Assembly: GCA_905210995.1 (NCBI GenBank)
Contig: CAJLZE010000022.1
Span: forward strand, 1 to 31,154
Direction: 5' to 3'
From: an uncultured Anaerotruncus sp.
GTDB lineage: Bacteria; Bacillota; Clostridia; Oscillospirales; CAG-272
DNA: 31,154 bases
In this document: piece by piece, positions 21,930 through 29,428 of the stretch
How positions within the stretch are numbered: the stretch's first letter is position 1
Layout of the letters: each line of letters begins with the position of its first letter
Translations under genes and position numbers: made by a program
The notes under the pieces: model-generated
The model's input: only the letters and a program-made list of their open reading frames with translations
Databases searched by the model: none
Told to the model about the DNA's origin: nothing

Positions 21930-22901
21930 TCAGACGCCGACGCTCAGTCCTTTTGAATACTGCGGACCGAGGGAGGCTATGATCTCCTTCAGCGAATCAG
22001 CGGAACGCCGCAGCCTTCCTTCCTCTTCTCCGTTGAGCGGGATCTCGAGCACGCGTTCTATGCCGTTCCTACCGACAATGCACGGAAGACCCAAGCATAC
22101 TCCGTCGATACCGTAATGTCCGTCGGCAACCGTCGAGACCGGCAAAATGGTATGCTCGTCACGCACTATCGCCTCGGCGATCCTGCGCACTGCTTCCGCG
22201 ATCGCATAATATGTCGCACCCTTGGCGTCGATAATGCGATACGCGGCATCACGCACATCTTCAAACAGGCCGGAGAGATCCGAGGTATCGCAATCGTCGC
22301 AGCACTCCCGGCAGAAAAGCGACAGATCAACACCGGAAACATTGGCGCTGCTGAATACAGCCACCTCGCTGTCGCCGTGCTCACCGATTATAAACGTGTG
22401 AACGTTCCGGCTGTCGACCCCGAGACGTTCTCCGACGAGCTGCTTCAGTCTTGCCGTGTCAAGTACCGTCCCGGAACCTATAACGCGGTTTTGCGGAAAT
22501 CCGGATCGTACCAGAGTAACGTATGTCAACACGTCAACGGGGTTTGTAACGACCAGAAGTATTCCCGAGGCACGGACGGCGGTTATGCTGTCGACGATCG
22601 AAGCAAAAATACGTTCGTTTCTATGGACAAGCTCCGTTCTGCTCTCGCCAGGACGTTGGGCGGCACCGGCTGTGATGATTATGAGTGCAGCGTCTGCAAT
22701 GTCTCGGTATTCGCCCTGATATATCTTCATCGGCGTGTGAAACGGCAGACCGTGCGCTATATCCTCAGCCTCACCTTCTGCACGCTTGCTGTCAACGTCT
22801 ATCAGCACCATCTCGCTGAAAAGCCCGCTTTGCATAAGCGTATAAGCCGTTGTGGCTCCGACGTTACCGCAGCCGATAATTGCACATTTTCTTATATTCA
22901 T
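21930..22901 (-). CDS. ldh: L-lactate dehydrogenase
   Basis: 323-residue NAD-dependent 2-hydroxyacid dehydrogenase of the LDH/MDH family, reducing pyruvate to L-lactate at the end of fermentation. Gly10-x-Gly12-x-x-Gly15 and Asp35 bind NAD. The substrate-loop sequence AQRPGESR carries Gln82, the lactate-specific residue (malate enzymes have Arg), with catalytic Arg88; Asn120 in NPVDVLTY, Arg151 and the catalytic His175 in EHGDS are present. The ATG at 22901 is chosen because it starts the Rossmann fold (MNIRKCAIIGCGNVG) and GAGGA lies about 6 bases upstream; the frame runs on upstream to 23036 into the YhhN gene. A stem-loop sits directly before its ribosome binding site. Confidence 0.92.
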   Translation of the reverse strand: MNIRKCAIIGCGNVGATTAYTLMQSGLFSEMVLIDVDSKRAEGEAEDIAHGLPFHTPMKIYQGEYRDIADAALIIITAGAAQRPGESRTELVHRNERIFASIVDSITAVRASGILLVVTNPVDVLTYVTLVRSGFPQNRVIGSGTVLDTARLKQLVGERLGVDSRNVHTFIIGEHGDSEVAVFSSANVSGVDLSLFCRECCDDCDTSDLSGLFEDVRDAAYRIIDAKGATYYAIAEAVRRIAEAIVRDEHTILPVSTVADGHYGIDGVCLGLPCIVGRNGIERVLEIPLNGEEEGRLRRSADSLKEIIASLGPQYSKGLSVGV

Positions 22902-22914
22902 TTCTGTTCCTCGC

Positions 22915-22954
22915 AAATAATAATACCGGAGGCAAAGCTCCGGTATTATTATTT
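22915..22954 (-). terminator. Stem-loop between the YhhN-family gene and ldh (terminator or ldh leader hairpin)
   Basis: 17-bp perfect stem (22915-22931 with 22938-22954), loop of 6 bases, with a CCGGAG core and AT-rich flanks (TATTATTATTT on the transcript). It can end the YhhN transcript, but the ldh ribosome binding site begins within a few bases of it, so any ldh transcript starting upstream must pass through it. Confidence 0.7.
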
Positions 22955-22968
22955 TTCGGAAACGTACT

Positions 22969-22999
22969 TTTATACCGCGCATTATGCGCCGATAAGCAA
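22969..22999 (-). promoter_or_regulatory. Possible weak ldh promoter with overlapping dyad
   Basis: Minus-strand TATAAA (22974-22969) with TTGCTT (22999-22994) at a non-ideal 19-base spacing. Between them is a perfect dyad, GCGCAT-T-ATGCGC (22977-22989), which could be an operator. The only promoter-like site near ldh, but weak. Confidence 0.35.
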
Positions 23000-23596
23000 A
23001 AGCAACTGTCCTATCGGATAAAGAGTCCATATCCACAGATCGGAATTTTTTATCTTTCTGCCGAGTATCTTATCCGCCGCAATAAAGAGATCGGATATCA
23101 AAAACGACGTTACTCCGACAGCGGAAACCCAGAAGATCCCACCGTGCGACGCTGCGCACGAGTAAACCGTTATATAGTTCAGTGCTATGAAAAACAAATA
23201 TAAAAGACCGAGAAAAAGCATTCTGTTTTCACCGCGCCCATGCGGAAATATGAGCGGCATACATACCGAAATAAGCACAAACAGCGCAATGCCGCATATT
23301 GCACCGACATTAAAATATCTGCCCTTGACCGAAAAGAGGAACGCCGCAAAATATATGACATGCGCCGCGGCGAATGCGACGGCTCCAGCAATAAAGCCCT
23401 TGACGGGAAGATGCTTTGTTATCGGTTTGTAGTTCATGAGAATAATGTCGCCGAGCGATGAGAGAAGCATCGCCGGAATGCAGATGATGCGTGTCGGTGT
23501 CGGATCGATGACAGCAAGAACGATCGCTGTAAGACTGATAAGAGCTGTAAGTACAAGCTTTCCCGGCAAGCCGAACCATGCGAAGAATCTGTGCAT
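22982..23596 (-). CDS. YhhN-family (lysoplasmalogenase-like) membrane protein
   Basis: 204-residue polytopic membrane protein of the YhhN/TMEM86 family, some members of which hydrolyse the vinyl ether bond of lysoplasmalogens. Signature segments are MLLSSLGDIILM (about 41-52) with its aspartate, KGFIAGAVAFAAAHVIYFAAFLF (about 62-84) and, near the end, GVTSFLISDLFIAADKI. About seven hydrophobic segments are visible. Plasmalogens occur in many anaerobic Clostridia, which fits, but the activity is inferred. The ATG at 23596 follows AAGGTG by 6 bases; the open frame upstream of it overlaps glpK. It starts 28 bases after the glpK stop and is probably co-transcribed with it. Confidence 0.85.
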   Translation of the reverse strand: MHRFFAWFGLPGKLVLTALISLTAIVLAVIDPTPTRIICIPAMLLSSLGDIILMNYKPITKHLPVKGFIAGAVAFAAAHVIYFAAFLFSVKGRYFNVGAICGIALFVLISVCMPLIFPHGRGENRMLFLGLLYLFFIALNYITVYSCAASHGGIFWVSAVGVTSFLISDLFIAADKILGRKIKNSDLWIWTLYPIGQLLLLIGA

Positions 23597-23624
23597 TCGT
23601 GTCACCTTCTCTCTGATCTTTGAT

Positions 23625-25112
23625 TCATTTTGTAAGAACACGTCCCACGGCACGCCGCCAACCCGCAAGATGCGCAGCACGCTCTTCGGCGTCGATATGC
23701 GGTTCAAAGAAGTGGTCGGGCTTCCACGATGCCGCAATGTCGGCAGTGGAAGAAAATGCGCCAGTGGCAAGCCCGGCAAGATTTGCCGCACCGAGAGCGG
23801 TCGTTTCGATGCACCGCGGTCTGATTATCGGTTTTCCGAGCAGATCGGCCTGTATCTCCAGCAGCAGGTTGTTTGCCGATGCACCGCCGTCGACCTTGAG
23901 CGACGTCACACCCGCCTTTGCCTCGCACTCCATAAGTTCAAGCACATCGGCAGTCTGATATGCCATTGATTCAATTACGGCTCTCACAATATGCGCACGT
24001 GTCGTGCCGCGCGTAATGCCGAGCAGTGCACCGCGCGCATACGGATCCCAATACGGTGCGCCGAGTCCGACAAAAGCCGGAATGAACCATACTCCGCCGC
24101 TGTCGGCGACCGTGCGGGCGACCGCCTCAGTCTCCGATGCCTTCGATACGATGCCGAGACCGTCGCGCAGCCACTGAACGGCGGCCCCGCATATAAATAC
24201 CGAGCCTTCGAGCGCATATGTCACCGGTGAATCACCAAGCCCCCACGCTATAGTGGTCAGAAGTCCGTTCTGCGACATGACAGGGCGATCGCCTGTATTC
24301 ATCAGCATGAAACCACCCGTGCCGTATGTATTTTTGACACCGCCAGCTTCAAAACAGCACTGACCGAACAGCGCCGCCTGCTGATCTCCCGCCACACCGG
24401 CAACGGGGATCGGCGCTCCGAACAGCCCGGGCACCGTTTCTCCGAATATCCCGGAGGAAGGACGCACCTCGGGAAGCATCGCGCGCGGAATGTCGAAGAG
24501 ACGGAGCAGCGTATCATCCCATTCGAGCGTGTTGATATTGAAAAGCATGGTGCGTGACGCGTTTGAATAATCTGTCGCGTGTACCTTACCGCCGGTGAGA
24601 TTGAATATCAGCCAACTGTCGACCGTCCCGAAGCAAAGCTCGCCGCGTTCGGCTTTGTCGCGTGTTCCCTGAACATTGTCAAGTATCCATTTCAACTTTG
24701 TCGCCGAAAAATATGCATCGATAAGCAATCCCGTGCGCTGCCTTATATCCTCACACAGCTCACCGCTCTTTATGTAATCACAGTATTCGGCGGTGCGGCG
24801 GCACTGCCATACGATAGCATTGTATACCGGTTTACCGGTGACGCGGTCCCACACTATCGTTGTTTCGCGCTGATTGGTTATTCCTATGCCGTAAAAGTCG
24901 GCAGCTTCGGCTCCCGCTTTTTTCATAGCCTCGCGCGCAACGGCAAGCTGCGTGTTCCATATATCCTCGGGATCGTGTTCGACCCATCCGTCCCGCGGGA
25001 ATATCTGCGGGAACTCATTCTGGACGGACGCGACTATTCTGCCGGAAAGATCAAAAACTATTGACCGTGAGCTTGTTGTTCCCTGATCAAGAGCCATAAG
25101 ATATTTGTGCAT
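23625..25112 (-). CDS. glpK: Glycerol kinase
   Basis: 495-residue FGGY-family kinase that phosphorylates glycerol to glycerol 3-phosphate. Motifs: ALDQGTTSSRSIVFD (7-21), NEFPQIFPRDGWVEHDP, NQRETTIVWDR, WQCRRTAEYC, TVDSWLIFNLTGG, the catalytic VAGVAGDQQAALFGQ, NTYGTGGFML, GAPYWDPYARGALLG and KVDGGASANNLLLEIQADLLG. Full length. The true start is ATG 25112: the open frame runs back to a GTG at 25121, but that codon lies within the GGAGGTG ribosome binding site. Neither the glycerol facilitator gene nor glpD/glpO is adjacent. Confidence 0.96.
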   Translation of the reverse strand: MHKYLMALDQGTTSSRSIVFDLSGRIVASVQNEFPQIFPRDGWVEHDPEDIWNTQLAVAREAMKKAGAEAADFYGIGITNQRETTIVWDRVTGKPVYNAIVWQCRRTAEYCDYIKSGELCEDIRQRTGLLIDAYFSATKLKWILDNVQGTRDKAERGELCFGTVDSWLIFNLTGGKVHATDYSNASRTMLFNINTLEWDDTLLRLFDIPRAMLPEVRPSSGIFGETVPGLFGAPIPVAGVAGDQQAALFGQCCFEAGGVKNTYGTGGFMLMNTGDRPVMSQNGLLTTIAWGLGDSPVTYALEGSVFICGAAVQWLRDGLGIVSKASETEAVARTVADSGGVWFIPAFVGLGAPYWDPYARGALLGITRGTTRAHIVRAVIESMAYQTADVLELMECEAKAGVTSLKVDGGASANNLLLEIQADLLGKPIIRPRCIETTALGAANLAGLATGAFSSTADIAASWKPDHFFEPHIDAEERAAHLAGWRRAVGRVLTK

Positions 25113-25154
25113 TTGCAACACCTCCGAACGTGAAAATTCGATTTATCTACGCTT

Positions 25155-25183
25155 ATTATACAACATAACCGGGTGCAAATCAA
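25155..25183 (-). promoter_or_regulatory. Promoter of glpK, embedded in an upstream foldback
   Basis: Minus-strand TTGATT (25183-25178), 17 bases, TATAAT (25160-25155), about 42 bases before the glpK ATG. The -35 and the spacer lie inside one arm of the hairpin at 25162-25227. Confidence 0.75.
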
Positions 25184-25227
25184 TATTCATCGGCAGATCC
25201 GGTGAATATTTTGCACCCGGTTATGTT
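25162..25227 (-). terminator. Long foldback ending the ylxM-ffh operon
   Basis: An 18-bp perfect outer stem (25162-25179 with 25210-25227), then an inner AATATTCA/TGAATATT pairing and a small CGG/CCG tip; nearly the whole 66 bases fold back. It lies 9 bases past the stop of the helical protein gene. The following minus-strand bases (GTATAATAAGCG) are a poor U tract, so termination may be partial. Confidence 0.7.
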
Positions 25228-25236
25228 TAACTTTGA

Positions 25237-26010
25237 TCAGCGACGGTCAAATCCCGCCGCGGATATTGCGCTGACTGCGTTTGAAAGAGCCGCCGCAGCA
25301 CGCTGCGGCGATATCATTCTTGACGCATCTGCAGACGCGCCGCCTTCATCGTCAATATGCAGTGCCGACGCTGCCACCGGAATGGCTGCTGAAACAGATG
25401 ACATCGACGTTGAAAGCGCGCGTATCACCCTGAGTATCTCCGCGGCAAGCTTCTCCGCAGCCGCTGCGCGGCTGCGCGTTTCATCCGAAAGCGTCTGCCG
25501 TTCCGATTCAAGCGTGAAGTTGCCGAGAATGCGCGCGGCGATCGCAGCATATCTGAGCTCGGCGGCAAGAAGCGACGCATCGGCGGCACAGCCGCGCAGC
25601 ATGGATGCAGCCTCTCCCGCTCTGCCCGAAAGCGCGGACATTTCCGACATGATACCACGCAGCCTCTGACAGGCATCCGAAAAGGAATTTACTACATATC
25701 GCCTTTCCTCCGCCGAAAACGCAAAAGCAAAATCGCGGAGCACGGCGTGCGAATTCCAATCGTCGAGCAATCCTCTCAGCGTCCGCTCCGCCTCTTTGGC
25801 GGTCGCGGACGCATCGCGGTAGACCTCCTCTGCGGCGTCGGCAGCGTTGTCGATCGAAGAATCAAGCTTTGCGAGCTCTTCATCAGCATCCGGCAATTCC
25901 GCAGCGTCGCCATTGATGTATTTTTCAATGGCATCAATGGCTGCGCCGTCATCGGGACGCATACTTATTTGATTTTTTTCAAGCAGAAGAAATATTTCGT
26001 CCCGTGTCAT
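25237..26010 (-). CDS. Uncharacterised alpha-helical protein at the rimM position
   Basis: 257 residues; I do not recognise a family. It is predicted cytoplasmic, with no signal or membrane segment, and is almost entirely Ala/Glu/Arg/Asp-rich helix. The N-terminus MTRDEIFLLLEKNQISMRPDDGAAIDAIEKYING looks like a small folded motif; long helices follow at about 43-80, 95-135, 138-200 and 203-222 with heptad-like hydrophobic spacing, then a Ser/Ala-rich tail ending SAAGFDRR. There is no RimM-type beta barrel or PRC domain. GAGGT lies about 10 bases before the ATG. It follows khpA after 42 bases and ends at a strong foldback, so it is the last gene of the ylxM-ffh-rpsP-khpA operon. A structural or ribosome-linked role would be pure inference. 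Confidence 0.8.
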   Translation of the reverse strand: MTRDEIFLLLEKNQISMRPDDGAAIDAIEKYINGDAAELPDADEELAKLDSSIDNAADAAEEVYRDASATAKEAERTLRGLLDDWNSHAVLRDFAFAFSAEERRYVVNSFSDACQRLRGIMSEMSALSGRAGEAASMLRGCAADASLLAAELRYAAIAARILGNFTLESERQTLSDETRSRAAAAEKLAAEILRVIRALSTSMSSVSAAIPVAASALHIDDEGGASADASRMISPQRAAAALSNAVSAISAAGFDRR

Positions 26011-26052
26011 GTATGCTGATACCTCGGTGAAATTTCCGCCGTGCGGAATTGA

Positions 26053-26292
26053 TCATTTGATCTCGACGGTCACCTTTTTGCCGGATCCGGCCGATGCCGC
26101 CTTGACCACGGTGCGTATAGCCTTGGCTATCTTACCGTGCTTACCGATAACCATTCCCGTTTCATCGGGCGCGACGGTGAGCAAAAGCTCAATGCTTCCG
26201 TCGTTTTCATTATCGATACGGGTCACCTTGACCTCATCCAGCGTATCGACAATGGCTTTCGCCATGTCGGCTACGATCTTTTCGAGTTCCAT
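26053..26292 (-). CDS. khpA: KH-domain RNA-binding protein KhpA
   Basis: 79-residue single KH-domain protein (YlqC/KhpA type). The RNA-binding GxxG loop is GKHG at 50-53 within MVIGKHGKIAKAIRTVV, followed by the closing strand KKVTVEIK. In Bacillota KhpA pairs with KhpB and binds many RNAs, affecting cell division and translation. Its place right after rpsP is the conserved position. 16 bases separate it from rpsP. Confidence 0.95.
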   Translation of the reverse strand: MELEKIVADMAKAIVDTLDEVKVTRIDNENDGSIELLLTVAPDETGMVIGKHGKIAKAIRTVVKAASAGSGKKVTVEIK

Positions 26293-26308
26293 TTACGATC
26301 ACCGCGGA

Positions 26309-26551
26309 TCAGTCAACGATACCGGCCTTTTTAAGCAGGACCTTGACGGTTTCGGTGGGCTGTGCGCCGTTCTTTATCCATTCCTTTGCCTTGTCCGCGT
26401 CGATCTTGATGGTCGCAGGCTCGGTAAGGGGATTGTAATAGCCAAGCTCCTCGATAAATCTGCCGTTGCGGGGCGAACGCTCGTCAGCGACGATAACGCG
26501 ATAGAAGGGCTGCTTCTTTGCACCCATTCTTCTGAGTCTCATTTTAACCAT
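26309..26551 (-). CDS. rpsP: 30S ribosomal protein S16
   Basis: 80-residue S16, a small-subunit protein needed for 30S assembly. It begins with the invariant MVKMRLRRMGAKKQPFYRVIV, then DERSPRNGRFIEELGYYNP (about 25-43) and the KAKEWIKNGAQPTETVK helix near the end. Full length; a clean ribosome binding site (GGAGG) precedes the ATG. Between ffh and khpA as in other Bacillota. Confidence 0.98.
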   Translation of the reverse strand: MVKMRLRRMGAKKQPFYRVIVADERSPRNGRFIEELGYYNPLTEPATIKIDADKAKEWIKNGAQPTETVKVLLKKAGIVD

Positions 26552-26595
26552 TGTTTTTTCCTCCGAAAATGTTTGTATTATTTATTTTTGAAATC

Positions 26596-27939
26596 CTAAA
26601 ACGGGAATTTCATACCTTTTTTCATGCGTCCGCCTTTGAACTTGCCTGCGGACGAAAACTGCTTCATCAGTTTTTTGGTTTGCTCGAACTGCTTCAGAAG
26701 GCGGTTGACCTCTTCGATCGTTGTCCCGCTGCCTGCCGCAATGCGCCTGCGGCGCGAATAATTGAGTATTTCGGGTTTTGCACGTTCGCGCGGCGTCATT
26801 GACTTTATTATCGCCTCTGTGCGCGCCACCACCTTTTCATCTATCTTCGCATCCTTGAGCGCCGACGCGTTGACGCCAGGCATCATACCGAGTATCTGCT
26901 CCATAGATCCCATATTCTTTATCTGGGCAAACTGGTCAAGATAGTCGTCGAGGGTGAAGCTCTGCTCGCGGATCTTCTTTTCAAGCTCCGCCGCCTGTTT
27001 TTCGTCATAAGCCGCCTGCGCCTTGTCTATGAGCGTCAGCACATCTCCCATACCGAGTATGCGGCTTGCCATACGGTCGGGGTAAAACGGCTCGATTGCA
27101 TCTATCTTTTCGCCGACACCGATGAACTTTATCGGCTTTCCGGTCACATACCTTACCGAAAGTGCCGCGCCGCCGCGCGTATCGCCGTCAAGCTTTGTGA
27201 GGATGACACCGGTGATGTCAAGCATTTCGTTGAACCTCTCGGCGACGTTGACCGCATCCTGACCTATCATCGCATCAACGGTGAGCAGTATCTCGGTCGG
27301 GGATGTCTCTGCTTTTATCGACTGGAGCTCGCCCATGAGTGCTTCATCTATGTGCAGACGCCCTGCGGTATCGATGAACACCATGTCGCAAAAATTCTTT
27401 TTCGCATATGCAAGACCGTTTTTGGCTATCGTCACAGGCGACACATCCGTACCTTCCGAATACACGGGAACATCTATCTGTTCTCCGAGTATCTGAAGCT
27501 GCTTTATCGCCGCCGGACGGTACACGTCGCAAGCCACAAGGAGCGGACGCTTGCCCTGCTTCTTGTACATCGCGGCAAGCTTTGCCGCATGCGTGGTCTT
27601 ACCGGCGCCCTGAAGTCCCACCATCATTATGACCGTCGGCGGATTCGACGATATCGTCAGCTTTGACTGCGTCCCGCCCATGAGCGCGGTGAGTTCCTCG
27701 TTTACTATCTTTATTATCTGCTGCGCGGGCAGAAGCGACTCAAGCACTTCTTCGCCGACCGCGCGTTCGGTGACTTTTTTGGTAAATTCCTTAACGACCT
27801 TAAAGTTCACGTCCGCTTCAAGCAGAGCCATCTTGACCTCGCGCATACCCGCGCGGACGTCCGCCTCGGTCAGTTTGCCTTTGCTTTTGAACTTTTTAAA
27901 AGCTTGCGAAAGCTTTTCACTCAGGCTCGCAAACACCAA
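26596..27939 (-). CDS. ffh: Signal recognition particle protein Ffh
   Basis: 447-residue SRP54 GTPase that binds signal sequences and 4.5S RNA and delivers ribosomes to the membrane through FtsY. N domain 1-95; G domain with G1 GLQGAGKTT (108-116), DVYRPAAIKQL, DTAGRLHIDE, TKLDGDTRGGAAL and FIGVGEKIDAIEPF; then the methionine-bearing M domain (GMGDVLTLIDKAQ, then RRRRIAAGSGT, which contacts RNA). The start is TTG at 27939: AGGAGG lies 6 bases upstream and it matches the usual MxFxSLSEKL beginning. An out-of-frame ATG overlaps just before it. Follows ylxM after 28 bases. Confidence 0.98.
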   Translation of the reverse strand: MVFASLSEKLSQAFKKFKSKGKLTEADVRAGMREVKMALLEADVNFKVVKEFTKKVTERAVGEEVLESLLPAQQIIKIVNEELTALMGGTQSKLTISSNPPTVIMMVGLQGAGKTTHAAKLAAMYKKQGKRPLLVACDVYRPAAIKQLQILGEQIDVPVYSEGTDVSPVTIAKNGLAYAKKNFCDMVFIDTAGRLHIDEALMGELQSIKAETSPTEILLTVDAMIGQDAVNVAERFNEMLDITGVILTKLDGDTRGGAALSVRYVTGKPIKFIGVGEKIDAIEPFYPDRMASRILGMGDVLTLIDKAQAAYDEKQAAELEKKIREQSFTLDDYLDQFAQIKNMGSMEQILGMMPGVNASALKDAKIDEKVVARTEAIIKSMTPRERAKPEILNYSRRRRIAAGSGTTIEEVNRLLKQFEQTKKLMKQFSSAGKFKGGRMKKGMKFPF

Positions 27940-27967
27940 TCATTACCTCCTTCTGTGACCCGGAACT

Positions 27968-28297
27968 TCAACTTACCGTTCCGATTATCTTCTCTATGGC
28001 GGCAGCAAGCCGCTCGTCCTCTCCCTTGCCTATCAGCGCACGCGCCTCATCCGCATAAGCCTCGACCTCACGGAAACGTCTCGCGAGCCACAGCTTTTCC
28101 TCATAGAACGTGAGCTCGTCACCCGCCTTTTTTATCAGATCGCGCACGCCCTGCCGTGTGATCCCGAGGACCTCGGCTATCTCGGCAAGAGACATATCGT
28201 CATTGTAATAGTAATTCATCGCCTCGCGGCGGTGATCGCTCAGAAGCTCACCGTAAAAATCAAGCAGATATCCAAGCTCCAGATTCTTTTCGAACAT
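27968..28297 (-). CDS. ylxM: YlxM family (UPF0122) helix-turn-helix protein
   Basis: 109-residue sigma-70 region 4-like helix-turn-helix protein. The core is LLDFYGELLSDHRREAMNYYYNDDMSLAEIAEVLGITRQGVRDLIKKA (written here in overview; helix-turn-helix at about residues 34-57), then a basic and acidic helical tail. YlxM sits before ffh across Bacillota and is thought to modulate the SRP pathway. The ATG at 28297 is chosen because the fold begins MFEKNLELGYLLDFY and AAAGGG lies 8 bases upstream. First gene of the operon, under a strong promoter with a dyad at its start site. Confidence 0.93.
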   Translation of the reverse strand: MFEKNLELGYLLDFYGELLSDHRREAMNYYYNDDMSLAEIAEVLGITRQGVRDLIKKAGDELTFYEEKLWLARRFREVEAYADEARALIGKGEDERLAAAIEKIIGTVS

Positions 28298-28330
28298 TGC
28301 AAAGACCCTTTCACGTCTGCCCAACGGCGG

Positions 28331-28351
28331 TGTAAAGCAAATCACTTTACA
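28331..28351. promoter_or_regulatory. Palindromic operator candidate at the ylxM-ffh start site
   Basis: TGTAAAG (28331-28337) and CTTTACA (28345-28351), perfect 7-bp arms with a 7-base centre. It begins one base past the -10 of the ylxM promoter and covers the expected transcription start, a classic repressor position. The same bases could form a hairpin at the very 5' end of the mRNA. Confidence 0.55.
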
Positions 28352-28352
28352 T

Positions 28353-28381
28353 AGTATACCACGAACCTCCCACACTGTCAA
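28353..28381 (-). promoter_or_regulatory. Promoter of the ylxM-ffh-rpsP-khpA operon
   Basis: Minus-strand TTGACA (28381-28376), 17 bases, TATACT (28358-28353), about 55 bases before the ylxM ATG. Confidence 0.85.
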
Positions 28382-28431
28382 CAGGAATTTTTATTTTTAT
28401 TTCGTTTTTTTACGCAATACGGCATGCGGCA

Positions 28432-28461
28432 TTGACAAACAGCACCACCGAATGCTATAAT
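28432..28461 (+). promoter_or_regulatory. Consensus promoter of the AAA ATPase gene
   Basis: TTGACA (28432-28437), 18 bases, TATAAT (28456-28461). Both hexamers are perfect; divergent from the ylxM promoter. Confidence 0.85.
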
Positions 28462-28501
28462 TGGATAGAAAAAAGCAAATCGGACAAAGGAGGCAGATCG
28501 A

Positions 28502-29392
28502 TTGAAGTATATAGACAGCTTCAGCGTAGCATCGTTCAAGCAGGAGGAGGATTACATCCTCGAGCGCAAGCCCACAAAGGCGGACATGCAGTGCTATTCG
28601 AACAGCATCTACCCGTTCAATATATTCCCTCAGAAAAAGCTGCGCACGATCCGGTTTGAAAACATAACGATCATATGCGGCGGCAACGGCTGCGGCAAAT
28701 CGACACTGCTCAATATAATGGCGGAAAAGCTCGGAGTCACCCGGCGTGCACCGTTCAATTACACCCCGTACTATGAGGATTATCTCAAACTGTGCTCTGC
28801 CGAGCTGACTTTCGGTATGCGTCTTCCCTCCGGCAGTCGTATAATCACGAGCGACGACGTGTTTGATTTTCTTCTTGACATCCGCGCGATAAATACAGGA
28901 GTGGACCGCAGGCGCGAGGAGCTTTTTGACGAATACCGCGACGGAAATGAATTCAGTCTCGGCTACCGTCTTTCCTCGCTTGATGACTACGACGAGCTTA
29001 AACGCCGCAACGACGCGCGCAAAATGACAAAATCGCAGTATGTCAGCCGCTCGCTGCCGAAAAATCTCACCACACATTCAAACGGGGAAAGCGGATTTTC
29101 ATATTTCACACAGGAAATACGCGAGAACGCGCTTTATCTGCTTGACGAGCCCGAGAACAGCCTTTCTGCCGTGCTTCAGAAAAAGCTTGCGGACTTTATA
29201 ACCGACTCGGCGCGGTTTTACAACTGTCAGTTCATAATTTCGACCCACTCGCCGTTCCTGCTCGCAATGAAGGATGCCCTCGTGTACGATCTCGATATGT
29301 ACCCGGCAGGCGTATGCCGTTGGACGGATGTGAGCAGTGTGAGACTGTGGTACGACTTTTTCCGCGAACACGAAGCGGAATTCAATTACTGA
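28502..29392 (+). CDS. AAA-family (ABC-like) ATPase
   Basis: 296-residue cytoplasmic ATPase of the AAA_21/RecF-like ABC group. Walker A GGNGCGKST (60-68), an ABC-type signature SNGESG (193-198), Walker B LYLLDEPENS with Asp215 and Glu216, and the switch STHSPFLL (His249). A short helical arm (about 120-180) replaces the long coiled coil of SMC proteins. There is no membrane or transporter part. The function of such small standalone ATPases is not established; some belong to defence or toxin-antitoxin pairs, but no partner is adjacent. The start is TTG at 28502, with AAAGGAGG 8 bases upstream; no in-frame ATG lies nearby. Confidence 0.85.
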   Translation: MKYIDSFSVASFKQEEDYILERKPTKADMQCYSNSIYPFNIFPQKKLRTIRFENITIICGGNGCGKSTLLNIMAEKLGVTRRAPFNYTPYYEDYLKLCSAELTFGMRLPSGSRIITSDDVFDFLLDIRAINTGVDRRREELFDEYRDGNEFSLGYRLSSLDDYDELKRRNDARKMTKSQYVSRSLPKNLTTHSNGESGFSYFTQEIRENALYLLDEPENSLSAVLQKKLADFITDSARFYNCQFIISTHSPFLLAMKDALVYDLDMYPAGVCRWTDVSSVRLWYDFFREHEAEFNY

Positions 29393-29396
29393 AAAA

Positions 29397-29410
29397 GCCG
29401 CTTTTGCGGC
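29397..29410 (+). terminator. Short hairpin between ATPase and lipoprotein genes
   Basis: GCCGC-TTTT-GCGGC, a 5-bp stem just past the ATPase stop. It lacks a T tract and is likely at most a weak terminator or processing site. Confidence 0.3.
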
Positions 29411-29428
29411 ATGAAAGGAAACACGACA

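Noticed and set aside
22116..23021. 301-residue plus-strand open frame opposite ldh
   Set aside because: Antisense to a well-recognised dehydrogenase; its translation shows no domain and it reads across the hairpin and the ldh/YhhN boundary.
25162..25227. Foldback considered as a MITE or IS end
   Set aside because: Single copy in the window, no target-site duplication seen, and the position right after a stop codon fits a terminator.
28397..29077. 226-residue minus-strand open frame opposite the AAA ATPase
   Set aside because: Antisense to Walker A and signature motifs; it also crosses two strong promoters.
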